32,692 nt of DNA from Poteriospumella lacustris. Lineage: Eukaryota; Sar; Chrysophyceae; Chromulinales; Dinobryaceae. The stretch's first letter is position 1. Each line of letters begins with the position of its first letter. The notes below the pieces were generated by a model. The model did no database searches. It was given only the letters and a program-made list of their open reading frames with translations, and was not told the origin of the DNA. The stretch is from NCBI GenBank assembly GCA_008000375.1, contig SMOI01000349.1, positions 1-32,692 on the forward strand, given 5' to 3'. The position numbers and the translations under genes were made by a program. Below are positions 18,033 through 28,940 of this stretch, one piece after another.

Positions 18033-19682
18033 ATGGGGCAGAAGTCGAATTCCAACAACTCGTCCAACGTGAACCGTAAAGCGGAGAAGTCGAATTATCG
18101 GTCGAAGGCCAAAATTCAGCATTTGAACATGCTGAACTCTGGCAAGGCCATCCGCGACAAGAAGGGAAAGGTCATCGGCGGCTACTTGATGATGAACGAC
18201 CAGGCGGGCAACAAGAAGATCGAGGGCATGGCCCGCATCGCGCCCGACCGTCGGTGGTTCGGAAACACGCGCGTCATTGGCCAGGCAGAACTTGACTCGC
18301 TCCGCGAGAAGGTCACCGCACAGTCCAGCGACCCGTACTCGTTCATTCTGCGGCGCAAGAAGATCCCCATGGCGCTGCTGCAGGAGTCCGAGAAGGTCGC
18401 CAAAATGAACATCCTCGAGACCGAGTCCTTCGAGGCTGTTTTCAGTAAAACTGGTCGCCAAAGGCGTCCCAAGCTGTCTACGGCCATCACCGACTACGCG
18501 TCGCTGATGCAGGACGTCGAGAAGAAGATCTCCGAGGCCAAGGACATGTCCTACGAGACGGGCACCGGCGGCGGCAACAACCACCGCGACTTCGCGCCCG
18601 ACGACGACGGCGCCGTCGAGATCGCCAAGGACGACATGTTCGCGAAGGGCCAGAGCAAGCGCATCTGGGGCGAGCTGTACAAGGTGCTGGACTGCTCCGA
18701 CGTGGTCATCGAGGTGATCGACGCGCGCAACGTGCCCGGCACGCGCTGCCTCCACATCGAGAAGCACCTCAAGAAGAACGCCTCGCACAAGCAGCTCATC
18801 CTCGTGCTGAACAAGTGCGACCTCGTGCCGTCGTGGTGCACGCGCAAGTGGGTGAAGCTGCTGTCGAAGGAGTACCCGACGGTGGCCTTCCACGCGAACG
18901 TGACCAAGGCCTTCGGCAAGGGCGCGCTCATCACGCTGCTGCGCCAGTTCTCGAAGCTGCACGCGGACAAGCGCCAGATCTCGGTGGGCATCATCGGCTA
19001 CCCCAACGTGGGCAAGTCCTCCGTCATCAACACGCTCAAGGGCCAGAAGGTCTGCAAGGCCGCGCCGGTGCCCGGCGAGACCAAGGTCTGGCAGTACGTC
19101 ACCCTCACGAAGCGCATGTTCCTCATCGACTCGCCGGGCGTCGTCTACGACGTGGGCGACGACGAGACCGAGACGGTGCTGAAGGGCGTCGTGCGCGCCG
19201 AGCGGCTGAAGGACCCCACCGATTTCGTCGCGCCGATGCTCGCGCGGCTGAAGAAGGAGCACCTCGTGCGGCAGTACGGCGTGCCCGACTGGGACGACGC
19301 GACGGACTTCCTCATGAAGATGGCGCGCCTCAAGGGCAAGCTGCTGCCCAACGGCGAGCCCTGCATGGACACCGTCGCGAAGATGATGATCAACGACTGG
19401 CAGCGCGGCAAGCTGCCGTTCTTCGTCGCGCCGCCGCGGCCCGAAAACGGCGCTGACGACGAAGACGACGATGAAGACGACGACGCCGACGAGGGCGACG
19501 ACGCGGAGGCCGGCGACCAGGACGACGACGACGACGACGACGATGAGGACGACGACGAGGCGGAGGACGAGGAGGAGGCAGAGGCCGCCGGTGAGTCCGG
19601 CGACGAGGGCGAGTGGGAGGAGATGGACGAGGACGACGAGGACGAGGGCGAAGGAGGCAGCGACGACGAGGACGACGAGTGA
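18033..19682 (+). CDS. GNL2: Nucleolar GTP-binding protein 2 (Nog2/GNL2)
   Basis: Single-exon gene of 549 residues. The N-terminal NGP1NT domain is typical ([42 protein letters not shown]). The GTPase motifs come in circularly permuted YlqF/YawG order: G4 LNKCDLVP (about 259-266), then G1 GYPNVGKSS (322-330), the G2 Thr in PGETKVWQ and G3 DSPGV (366-370). Nog2 is a pre-60S assembly factor that occupies the rotating 5S RNP/H69 region before nuclear export. The last about 80 residues are almost pure Asp/Glu, encoded by GAC/GAG runs, a common feature of nucleolar proteins. The start MGQKSN and the absence of introns make the model secure. It converges with the ING gene, 153 bp away. Confidence 0.96.
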   Translation: MGQKSNSNNSSNVNRKAEKSNYRSKAKIQHLNMLNSGKAIRDKKGKVIGGYLMMNDQAGNKKIEGMARIAPDRRWFGNTRVIGQAELDSLREKVTAQSSDPYSFILRRKKIPMALLQESEKVAKMNILETESFEAVFSKTGRQRRPKLSTAITDYASLMQDVEKKISEAKDMSYETGTGGGNNHRDFAPDDDGAVEIAKDDMFAKGQSKRIWGELYKVLDCSDVVIEVIDARNVPGTRCLHIEKHLKKNASHKQLILVLNKCDLVPSWCTRKWVKLLSKEYPTVAFHANVTKAFGKGALITLLRQFSKLHADKRQISVGIIGYPNVGKSSVINTLKGQKVCKAAPVPGETKVWQYVTLTKRMFLIDSPGVVYDVGDDETETVLKGVVRAERLKDPTDFVAPMLARLKKEHLVRQYGVPDWDDATDFLMKMARLKGKLLPNGEPCMDTVAKMMINDWQRGKLPFFVAPPRPENGADDEDDDEDDDADEGDDAEAGDQDDDDDDDDEDDDEAEDEEEAEAAGESGDEGEWEEMDEDDEDEGEGGSDDEDDE

Positions 19683-19835
19683 GGCGCCGCAGAGGCCCGC
19701 GCGCGCCGGCTCCCGTGTGTATAGTTTCTTTTGGAGACGTCGCGCCGCGGCGCTGTAACTGACCGCTGCGATGCCGCAACGACACGTGAATTGGATCTAT
19801 TTACAAAGAGAGACAGGCCCCGCTGCGCTGGCAGC

Positions 19836-20584
19836 CTACTTCTGGAAGAGCGGGCGGCAGTCGGGACAGTACCACTTGGTCTCGGGCTGTGCGCGGCGAC
19901 GGTCAGCGACGGTGACGGGCGACGGGCGGCGCGGGGCGGAGCACTTACCGAGGCGGCGAGGCCGACGCATTCGAAGTGGAACCACTCGATGGGGCACTCG
20001 GGGTTGTCGCAGCCGACCATCTCGCCGTAGGAGACCTGGCGGCAGTAGCAGTAGACGGGCTCGTTGGGGTCGGCCTTGTACATCAGCGCGTTCACCGCGA
20101 CGTAGTCCTCCTCGCGCTTCCGCTTCTTTTTCTTCTTCAGCAGCTTGTCGCTGGCGCCGCCGTCAGCGCCGTCGTCTTGCATCAGGTGCCGTACGCCGGC
20201 GGTGTGAACATCTGCAGGCGACGGTCGTCAGCCGCCTCCGCGAGTGGGGAGACCAGGCGAGCGCTTACCGATGTACTGGATCTTCGAGTCCAGGAACTCA
20301 TACACTGCCTTGCTATACTGTAGCTTCTCGTCCAATCGCGCCATGATGGCGCTTCGCTCGGCCACGACGTCCTGCATCTTGCGGTTGAAGGCGTCCTCGT
20401 CGACCGCGACACTGTTCTCTTTGCGCTCTTTCTCCGCCTTCGACAGCTCTTCGAACAGCGCCTCTTCTCTAGCCTTAATCGCCTCCAGAGCGTCGCGTGT
20501 TTCCACGTCGATCCGACGCAACCTTCGCATTGCTCCGGTAATCGCAGGTGGCAGCGTCCGCAGGTCGCGCGCAATGACCTCCAT
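19836..20584 (-). CDS. ING-family PHD-finger chromatin protein
   Basis: Three exons: 20584-20269, 20211-19949 and 19886-19836, giving 209 residues. The introns are 57 and 62 nt with GTAAG donors. Residues 1-105 form an ING-type N-terminal coiled coil ([16 protein letters not shown] through [18 protein letters not shown]). A basic KKKKKRKR nuclear signal precedes the C-terminal C4HC3 PHD finger [20 protein letters not shown], then WFHFEC and, from exon 3, WYCPDC; all eight zinc ligands are present. The aromatic-cage Y/W and GEMVGCDN match ING PHDs that read H3K4me3, so the protein probably belongs to a histone acetyltransferase or deacetylase complex. The frame stays open about 50 codons upstream of ATG 20584 with protein-like content (CRSFHRFSEELERIG) but no ATG, so an upstream first exon is possible. 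Confidence 0.92.
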
Positions 20585-21055
20585 CGCGACACCAATTCGC
20601 TCGAGTTCTTCGCTAAAACGGTGAAAGCTTCTGCACGCTGTACAGTAGGCGGTCTTGACGCCGTCTTCGGCTCGTGGAAATCCTCCCTGATCGCGGAACT
20701 CGCAATAGAAAGTGGCGATAGTTAACGAGCGACGCCCGCGGCGTGTTCAAACTCGAATGCCGCTCGCTCTCCGCACATCGCTGCCGCCTCCTCTCGGCGG
20801 CCGCAGAGGCGACCAGCGCGGAGGGTGTGCGCCCCGTCGTCGTCGTCGCGGACGAATCGACGACGACGACGACGACGACGACGACACGACGACGACGACG
20901 ACGACGACACGACGACGACGATCGCCGTCGAAGCGTCGAAGGAACCGACCAAACGGGCTCTAGAGGCTCTACGGGGCTCGAGGGAACGAGTTGTAGACGT
21001 TCTCACGGTCACAATTTGTACGAGATCATTAGCATAGCCGAAACAGTGGCCAGAG
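20585..21055. promoter_or_regulatory. Divergent region of the ING and DnaJ genes, with (CGA)n tracts
   Basis: 471 bases separate the two starts. The middle (about 20856-20925) is almost pure CGA/GAC trinucleotide repeat. The ING-proximal half may contain the 5' part of ING coding sequence, because its frame stays open to about 20,750. Promoter activity is inferred from the divergent arrangement only. Confidence 0.45.
20856..20925. repeat. (CGA)n trinucleotide microsatellite
   Basis: About seventy bases of near-perfect CGA/GAC units with two ACACGACG interruptions. The tract is non-coding and lies between divergent promoters. Confidence 0.85.
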
Positions 21056-22532
21056 ATGAGTGGGACGGGCTTCCTTTGGGTCGAGTGCGCTCTCCTCCTG
21101 CTGATCGCTCTCTCGTGGGTGCAAGGTGAGGTATCGCGCAGCGAATGGCTCGACGCAATCCTCTAATCCCTTGTCAGTGTCGAATTCCTTTGTTAGGCCG
21201 CCCAGCGGCGGCATGCGCGGCCACTGCCGGTCGTCTGCGTCGGCGCGGTTCCCGCCGAGTCGCGTGGGACGTTTTCGCCGGAGATCGCCATCGGCGCTGC
21301 AGATGGCGGAGGAGAATCCGTACTACGAGGGCCTGGACGCGTACGAGATCCTCGGCGTGCCGCGCACGGCCGACCGCGCGGCGATCAAGGCGGCGTTCCG
21401 CAAACAGGTGGCCGCGTGGCACCCGGACAAGTTCCCGCACGACGCGGACAAGAAGCGCGAGGGCAACCTGCGAATGGAGAAGATCAACCGCGCGTGGTAC
21501 ATTCTGGGCGACGAGGACCGCCGCAAGCGCTACGACCTCTACGGCGACAAGGGCGTGGGCACGTCGGCGGCCAGCGAGGAGCGACTGAAGAGGGCGGGCG
21601 GCCCGGGCGTCGGCGGCTTCGGCGGCTTCGGCGGCGTCGACTTCGGCGACTTCGGCGGCGCCGTGGACCTGGGCGACATCGGCGACCTCTTCGAGAGCTT
21701 CTTCGGTGGCGGCGGTGGCGGCGGTGGCGGCGGCGGCGCGCGGGGCAAAGCGACGGGCCGCGGCGCGGCGGGCGCCAACGCGGCGGTGCGCGGCGACGAC
21801 GTCGAGGTGGAGGTGGAGCTGCCGTTCATGACGTCGCTCTTCGGCGGCCGCGAGACCGTGCGCGTGCGGCGCCTCGAGGAGTGCCGCAACTGCAGCGGCA
21901 GCGGCGTGAAGCCCGGCGCGCAGCTGCGCCAGTGCCGCGCCTGCGGCGGCAAGGGCCAGAGCGTCAGCGTGCAGCGCACGCCCTTCGGCGCCTTCCAGAC
22001 GATCGCCGCCTGCGACGCGTGTCGCGGCACGGGGCAGGAGTACGACGAGGCGTGCGGCGCGTGTCGCGGCCGCGGCGCGACGTCGGAGGCGGCGGAGGTG
22101 ACGCTGCCGATCCCGACGGGCGTCGAGACGGGCAACGTGCTGCGCGTGAAGGACGCGGGCCACGCGGGGCGTCGCGGCGGGCCGCGCGGCGACCTCGTCG
22201 CGCTGCTGAAGGTGCGCAAGGACGCGCGCTTCACGCGGCAGGGCGCGGACATCCTCAGCGAGGAGACCGTGTCGCTGGTCGACGCGGCGCTCGGCGCGAA
22301 GATCGCGGCGCAGACGGTGGACGGCGTCGTCGACGTGCAGCTGCCGCCCGGCACGCAGCCCGGCCAGAAGCTGCGCATCCGCGGCGCCGGCTCGCCGCGC
22401 ACGGGCGGCAGCGCGAAGCAGCGCGGCGACGCCGTCGTCACCGTCAAAGTCGCCGTGCCCACGGCGCTGTCGCCGGAGGAGCGCGCGCTCTTCGAGCAGC
22501 TGCGCGCGCTGCAGCGGCCGACGGCGCCGTAG
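21056..22532 (+). CDS. Type I DnaJ/Hsp40, probably plastid-targeted
   Basis: Two exons: 21056-21125 and 21178-22532. The 52-nt intron (GTGAGG...CTAATCCCTTGTCAG) has a good branch-point-like CTAAT. The 474-residue product starts with a hydrophobic signal peptide (GFLWVECALLLLIALSWVQ), then VSNSFVRPPSGG and an Arg/Ser-rich stretch to about residue 65. The J domain follows with HPD at 105-107, then a Gly/Phe region (165-215), four zinc repeats beginning CRNCSGSG, CRACGGKG, CDACRGTG and CGACRGRG, and the substrate-binding C-terminal domain. The QRTPFGAFQT insertion within the zinc region is typical of cyanobacterial and plastid DnaJ. Signal peptide plus transit-like stretch with a Phe near the cleavage site resembles bipartite plastid targeting in complex algae. 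An ER-lumenal or secretory role is the alternative. It is a co-chaperone of Hsp70. Confidence 0.9.
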
Positions 22533-22772
22533 CTGCGCGTCTAGCGAGTAGCGCGTGTAACGGCTAACGACGGTGGATCAGTTAAACGCGGGCGATTACA
22601 GCGGCGCCGCAGCAGCGGCAGCGACAGCGGTGGCGGTGGCGGTGGCGGTGGCGGTGGCGGCCGTCGGAGGCGGCGTCGCCGATCGGCAGCCGCCGGCGAC
22701 GAGGCGGCGACGACGGCGGCGATGGCGGCTGCGAGGCGCTGCAGCTCGTTGGTCGGTGGCGGAGGGCGGCGC
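22533..22772. repeat. Convergent gap with (GGTGGC)n repeat
   Basis: 240 bases between the DnaJ and Yae1 stops. About six tandem GGTGGC units lie near 22628-22662. It contains the two 3' UTRs and no coding signal. Confidence 0.6.
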
Positions 22773-23588
22773 TCACTCGGCGAAGAGTGCGACGAGGGCG
22801 TCGCCGACGAGCAGCGTCGGCGTCGGGAAGCGCCGCAGCGTCGCCCGCAGCCGCGCGAGCACCGCACAGATCTCGCGGCGCTCGTCCTGCACGCGCCGCA
22901 GGTCGAAGGCGGCCACGGCGCGCGCGTCGGCGTCGAGCTCGTCGCTGGGAACCGCCGCCGCCAGCGCCGCGGCGACTTCGGCGCCGACGACCGCGTCGCC
23001 GTCGCCGTCGCCGTCGCCGTTCGACGCGGCGGCCATCGCCGCGGGCGACGAGACCGCCGCGAGCACTTCGGGCAGCTCGTGCAGCAGCAGCTGCAGACAG
23101 GCGTCGGCGTCGCGCTGCAGCAGCTGTCGCTCCGCGGCGAACGTTCCGTCGGCGGTGCGCGTCAGCGGCGCGGTCGCCGCCGCAGCGGCGCCGATCGCTT
23201 CGCCGCCCTGCGGCAGCTGCTTCAGCGTCAGCTGCACTTGCTGCCACAGCTCGCCCACCAGGCGCCCCACGGCCATTCCCCGCGCGAAGCCGGCGTCGAA
23301 GCGCTGCTGGAAGGCCGCCTCGCTGCCCTTCGCGGCGCCGTCGCGGTAGCCGCTCTGGAGCATCGCCCGAGCGGCGGCGCGGCCCTCGCTCTCGTGCACG
23401 CGGTCGTGGTCTTGATCAGCCAGCTGGCTGAGGCTCTGCTGGTCAGTGTCCGCCTCGTCGTGGGAGTGGCGGCGGGCGCCGCGGCTCCGCTCGTCGCCGT
23501 CCTCGTCGCTGTCCGCGAGCCAGTTCTCCTCGAAGTCCTGCACGCGGCCCCACTCGGCGGCCTGCTCTCCGTGGTCGAATGCTGCCAT
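22773..23588 (-). CDS. Yae1-domain protein (Fe-S cluster targeting adaptor)
   Basis: Single-exon gene of 271 residues. Residues 79-113 carry the Yae1/Lto1 deca-GX3 pattern: SGYRDGAAKGSEAAFQQRFD followed by AGFARGMAVGRLVGEL. It is preceded by an acidic/Trp segment (DFEENWLADSDED) like that of Yae1 proteins. In yeast and human, Yae1 with Lto1 recruits the cytosolic iron-sulfur assembly machinery to the ribosome recycling factor Rli1/ABCE1. The C-terminal 150 residues are Ala-rich and helical, longer than in typical Yae1 proteins, and end ALFAE. ATG 23588 is chosen because upstream in-frame sequence loses coding character; the end of the subtilase gene lies 250 bp upstream on the same strand. 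Confidence 0.8.
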   Translation of the reverse strand: MAAFDHGEQAAEWGRVQDFEENWLADSDEDGDERSRGARRHSHDEADTDQQSLSQLADQDHDRVHESEGRAAARAMLQSGYRDGAAKGSEAAFQQRFDAGFARGMAVGRLVGELWQQVQLTLKQLPQGGEAIGAAAAATAPLTRTADGTFAAERQLLQRDADACLQLLLHELPEVLAAVSSPAAMAAASNGDGDGDGDAVVGAEVAAALAAAVPSDELDADARAVAAFDLRRVQDERREICAVLARLRATLRRFPTPTLLVGDALVALFAE

Positions 23589-23838
23589 GGCAGTGGCGAG
23601 GTGTCGAATGCGCCGAAAGTTGTGGCGGTAGCGACCGAGCGCCGCGTCGCGGTCGAAGGCGTCGGCGTCGTTGGAGCGACGCCCAGGTGCCCAGAGTCTG
23701 GGTATCTGGGTGCCGCCCGTCGCCGTCGCCGTCGCCGTCGCCGCCGTCGCCGTCGCGACTCTCCTCCGCCCCCGCGCTTCATTCGATGTGTCTGTGCCTG
23801 TGTCTGCGTCTGTGTGCTCAGTGGCAGTTCTGGTCGCG

Positions 23839-26800
23839 TTACAGTCGCAGCGCCTCGTCGCCGTCCGCCTCGTCGCGCGACGCGAAGAAGGCGGCCGCCT
23901 CGTCGTCGCCGCCGATGACGCTGCTCGCGGACTGCGCGCCGAGCAGCAGCGCCGTGCGTTGGTCGACGCGCGTCGGCGCTGCGGCCGCTGCGCCGTCGAC
24001 CGACGGACACACGGCCACCAGGCGCTGCGCGTCCTCCGCCGCCGCCGCTGCGGGCGCCGGGGCGGAGCCAGCGTCGGCAGCCGCGACGCGCCCCGCTGAG
24101 GCGCAGACGCAGCCGCTTCGGGCAGCTGCAGCGGGCTGCGCGTCACGTCGCCGTCGCCGCCGCCGCCGCCGCCGTCGTCGTCATCGTCATCGTCATCATC
24201 ATCGTGGATCGTGAAGGCGGCGGCGGCGGCTTCGACGTCGCCGTCGCCGTCGCCGTGTTCGCTCGCGCTGCTGAGCGCCACCATTTCGTAGCCGCGGCGC
24301 GTGCGGCGCTTCGTCGGCGCAGCGGCGGCGGACGCGTCGGTCGGCGCCGCGCGGCCGGCGGCGCAGCGCAGCGCGAGCAGCGCGGCGACGGCGACGCTGA
24401 GCAGCGCCGCGGCCGTCGCCAGCGCCGCCACCGTCGCGTCGCTGCGCCGCGTCGGGGCGGCCTCCGCCGCCGCGTCGCCCGCCGCGTCGCCAGGCTGCAG
24501 CAGCGGCGCGGCGAGGCACTGCGCGTACAGCTGCAGCGCCGCGGGCGACGCGGCGAAGCGCAGCACGGCGCCGGCCTCGTCGACCTCGTCGCCGGGGCGC
24601 GGCGCGTCGCCCGCCGCGTCGACGAGGCCGGCGGGGCACGAGGCCAGCGACGCCGCCGCCAGGTAGCACCAGAGCTCGTGCGTCGCCGCGCCGCAGCCGC
24701 TCGCGACGCAGGCGGCGGCGCGCAGTGGCCGGCGGCCAGCGCGAACGAGTCGCAGCGCCGCAGCACGAGCAGGTTCAGCGCCAGACACGTCGCGTCGAGG
24801 TCGCGCGCCAGCGTCGCGTTGTCGGGAAGCCGGCGCAGCGCGCGAGACACGCGACGTCGCGGCCGCCGTAGCGCAGCCCCGTCGCCAGCGGCGACACCGA
24901 CGGCGCCGCGGTCACCGTCGGCGCAGCGGTCGCCGTCGTCGCCGCGGCGCAGCGGTCGCCGTCGCGGCGGTCGGCGCAGCGCTCGTCGCGGCGGTCGTCG
25001 GGGCGCGTCGGCGTCGTGCCGGTTGGTGCCGCGTCGGCGGCGGCGGCGGCGTCGTCGGCGGCGAGCGGCAGCGGCGCGACGACCGCGAAGGTCGCGAGGC
25101 ACGTGCCGCGCAGCGGCGCCTGTTCGACGGCGCGCCACAGCGCCGCGAGGGCCGCGTCGGTCTCCGCCGCGTCGCGGCCGAGCGGCGTCTGCCCGACGCC
25201 CGCCGCCAGCGCGTCGCGCGTGTCGCGAAAGTGCAGCGCCACCGCGACGCGGTCGCCGACGCGCGCCGCCGCCGCCGCCGCCGCGGCGCTGACGCAGAAC
25301 GTCGCCGCGGCGGTCGACGCGTTGAGCCGCAGCGCGCACGTCGCGTCGGGCGGCGGCGCGGCGACCAGCGGCGCGGCCGCGTCGAAGCGCAGCGCCGGGT
25401 CCTCGTCGCCGTCGACGCGGTCGGCGGCCCGCGGCGTCGACAGGAGCCACGCGAAGCAGCGCTCCGCCGGCGCCGCGGCGGTGGCCAGCGGCACGCGCAG
25501 CGTCTTCGGCAGCGCGTAGCCCCACTCCATCGTCAGCGCCGCCGCCGCGGCCGCCGCGTCCCGGCCGCGACGTCGCCGGGCCGCGCAGCAGCGCGACGTA
25601 GGCGCCGGACCAGCCGACGCCGCCGAGCGGCTCCAGCAGCGTCGCGGGCGTCGCCAGGTGCCGCACGAAGCGCAGCGCCGGCGCGCAGCGCAGCCGCCGC
25701 GGCGCCGCGGCGGGTCGGACGCGTCGCGGCGGCGGCGGAGGCGTTCGACGCGGCGACGACGACGCGCAGCGCCGCGGCGGCCGCCAGCGGCGCGACGAAG
25801 ACGTCGCAGTCGGGCAGCGACGCCTGCGCGCCGACGACGCTGCCGCTCGCCGCCAGCCGCAGCGCCGCCGCGTAGCCGCCGCGCCGCACGCAGCGCTGCT
25901 GCAGCGCCACCGGCAGCCGCTTCGCCAGCGGCGCCGTCGGTAGCGCGCGGTCCAGCGCGCGGCGCCGTCCGTCGCGTTGAGCTGCAGCGCGTCGCCCGGC
26001 GCCCACGCCGCGCCGCGCACGCGCGACCACAGCGCCACGCCCATCGCGTAGACGTCGCCGTCCGCCGCGCCCACCGCGTCGCCGACGTCGCCGACGTCGG
26101 CGGCGCAGGCGCGCGACAGCGCCGCGCGCGCCGCGAGGGCGGCGGCGTCGAGCGGCCGCTGCGCCGCGGCCAGCGACACGGCGCCCGTCGTGCTCAGCAC
26201 GAGCGCGTACCGCTGCGTCGCCTCCGCGCCGCCCGCGCCGCCGTCGCGTCGGCGTCGGCGTGGCGCAGGAACTTGAGCTGCACGCGCACGGTCCAGTTGC
26301 CCGGCGCGGGCGCGCGCACCGTGACCTGTTCGCTGACGTTGTCCTCGTCGCGCGCCGCGTCGGCGGCGGGGCGGTCGGCGTCGTCGGCGGCCGCGTTGCC
26401 GAAGAAGACGCGGCCGTCGGGCGCCTCGACGACGAGGTCGACGTCGTGCTGCAGCAGCTGCGCGGCGAAAACGTCGTTCGGCGCGTCGGTCCACGCGACG
26501 GTGACGCGCAGCGGCGCCGCGGCGCCGGCGCCGTCGCCGTCGCCGATGGCCACGACGAAAACGTCCTCGCGCAGCTCCGTCAGCGCGCGCTGCTGCAGAA
26601 ACAGGTAGCGGTCGCCGGGCGCGTACGGCGCCAGCGGCAGCAGGTTGCGCAGCACGACGCGGCCGTAGCCCTGCAGCGCGTCGGGCGGCCGGCCGAGCGC
26701 CACGCGGCCGACGCTGGTGCCGCGGCCGTTGTACAGCGCGACGCCCTGCGCCGCGTGCAGCAGCAGCGCCTTCATCAGCGCGCCGCCCAGCGGCACGGCG

Positions 26801-28940
26801 CCCTCGCGGCACAGCGGCGCCGCGGGGTTGCACAGGCGGCGCCAGAAGCGCGCGGCGTCGCGCACGAAGAACTGCTCGAGCAGCGCGGCGGTGCCGGCGA
26901 GCGCCGGCGTCGCCATCGACGTGCCGGCCTTCGGCTCCACGTCGCACGACTGCGCCGTGCCGTGCTCGCCGCGCGCCTTCGCCGAGTAGAGCGAGAAGCC
27001 CGGCGCGAGGACGTCGGGCTTCAGGCGGCCGTCGAACGTGGGGCCCGTCGAGGAGAAGTACGCGACGCTGTCGGCGCTCTGCCCCGTCGAGTGCGTCGTC
27101 TCCGTCGCGCCGACGGCGATCGCGTTCTTCGCGAGGCCCGGCGACAGCACCGTCTGGCGGCCCGCCGCGCCGTTGTTGCCGCCCGCGAAGAAGGCGGCGA
27201 AGTCGGGCTGCGCCGCGAGGAAGGCGTCCACCGCCAGCGCGTACGCGTCGTAGAAGTAGCCGCCGCCCCACGAGTTCGAGTGGATGCGCGCGCCCGCGCG
27301 GTACGCCGGCCGGAAGATCTCCTCGCCGACGTCGTAGGGCACGACGAGCTCCATCGCCGCCGAGTCGGTGCCGATGTCGAAGAAGGCCAGCTGCGCGGCC
27401 GGCGCCATGCCGCGGTACGTGTTCATCGCCGCGTGCGCGTCGTCGGCCGCGCAGAACCCCGCGAGCGTCCCCGCCACGTGCGAGCCGTGGCCCGAGGCGT
27501 AGTCGCCGCCCGAGCCGCTGAAGTTCACGTACTGCACGACCTTGCGCTGCCGCAGGTCGAAGGCCGCCGCCTCGACCGTCGTGCGCGCCACGGCGCCGCG
27601 GACGGCGTCGCGGAAGAAGCAGCTGAGCTCGTCGATGCCCGTGTCCGACACGCCCAGCACCACGCCGCTGCCGTTCAGCCCCACGGCGCCGTAGATCTCG
27701 TTCGCGCTCGAGGCCGCGCCGCCCTGCAGCAGCGGCCGCGCGACGTTGTTCAGCGGCCGCAGCGGCTGCGCGTAGCCGACGCGCACGACCGCCGGCGTCG
27801 CCGCGATGACGCGCGCGACGTTCGCGAGGCAGAAGACGTGCGCGGCGCGCGCGTCATCGCCGGCCGTGTGCGCCAGGCTCTCGACGAACTGCGGCGGCAG
27901 CTGCAGCGTGGCGCCGCGCCGCGACAGCCGCACGTCGACGCGCGGCAGCGGCGCGCAGACGGACGCGAAGTCGGCGCGCGCGAAGCGATCGACGTGCGCT
28001 GCCAGCGACGTCGCCAGCGCGCGCCAGCTGCGCAGCTGCGCTGCCGCGGCTGCCGCCGAGCCGTTGTGCGCGTGGCCGAGCGACGAGGGCTGCGGCGCGA
28101 CGTGCGTCAGGTCGACCGACGCGAGCGCGTGCGCGCCGTGCGCGAAGGACAGCGACCGCCACTGCGCGCGCCACTGCGTCACGATCTGCGCCTGCTGCGC
28201 GCGCGACAGCCCGCTGCGGAAGACCACCGACAAGAGCAGCGCGGGCAGCGGGGCCTCGTCGCTCTGCGGCAGCGCGCCGGGCGGCGGAGCGAGCGCGCGG
28301 AAGTCGACGAGCAGCGGGTGGTAGGCCGCGCCGGCCGCCGCGCCGGCCGCATCGCCGCGGAGCCGCCGCAGCTGATGAAGATGGACACGGGTGAAGCTCT
28401 CGTCGAGCTGCGCCAGCATCGGCAAGGGCTCCAGCGCGAGGAAGTGCAGCGACGAGTGCGACTGCAGCGCCGCGTAGTCGCCGGCGGCCAGCTCCAGGCG
28501 CACGCACACGCGGTCCGCGCGAGCGCGCGAGTGAATACGCAGCATCGACTGAGCGACGCGAGGAGCCTCGGCACGCAGTGTGGAGCGAAGGGCAGGGAAG
28601 GCCGCGAAGGAGACGCAGCCGACGAAGGGCTTCGGCGTGTGGTCCCACGGCGTCGGCTCCGCCTGCAGCGTCCCCACGCTCGGCCGTCTGCGGCTGTCCA
28701 AGCTGCTCCATTCGTTGCTTATCGCACGTCCGATGGACAGCAGAGGGTCTGCTTCAACGGCTCCGAGGGCCTCCTCCACGTGGCGAATCGCTGCAGGCGC
28801 GAGAGCGTCGTCAGAGCGGAAGAGTCGTCGAGGAGCGGCGCTTTACCTGAAAATCGGTTGGACTCGATGGTCCCATTCGAAGGCTGAAGAAAAAGTAAAA
28901 TGACGGTCGCCAGTACTGCGACCCACGCCGTCGAGGACAT
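23839..28940 (-). CDS. Membrane-anchored subtilisin-like serine protease (S8), frame broken in 3' half
   Basis: Exon 1 is 28940-28847 (signal peptide STAWVAVLATVILLFLQ). A 56-nt phase-1 intron with GTAAAG donor follows, and exon 2 starts at 28790. The catalytic triad is intact: Asp about 414 (VLGVSDTGID), His about 466 (GHGSHVAGT) and Ser about 656 (GTSMATPA), with oxyanion Asn about 570 (FFAGGNNG). A long N-terminal region precedes the catalytic domain. Beta-rich domains follow (VTVAWTDAPNDVF, NWTVRVQ), as in KP43-like subtilases. Downstream, coding quality continues only by changing frame about seven times (near 26250, 25970, 25710, 25550, 24840, 24720 and 24100). Pieced together, these parts show a Cys-rich region, a single transmembrane helix (about 24450-24360), an Asp-run cytoplasmic tail and a stop at 23839. 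This suggests a type I membrane protease. The breaks have both signs and sit in GC repeats, so assembly indels are likelier than introns. Confidence 0.8.

Noticed and set aside
19145-19760. Extension of the ING exon 2 frame downstream as Ser-rich protein
   Set aside because: It reads through the intron at 19948-19887 and then antisense through the Nog2 acidic tail. Splicing gives a complete PHD finger instead.
24143-27271. 1042-codon minus-strand frame beneath the subtilase
   Set aside because: Mostly an Arg-rich wrong frame. Only short segments in it are natural, and these are the pieces joined to the subtilase by frame shifts.
26260-28887. 875-codon plus-strand open frame
   Set aside because: Antisense shadow of the subtilase catalytic domain, whose triad motifs lie on the minus strand.
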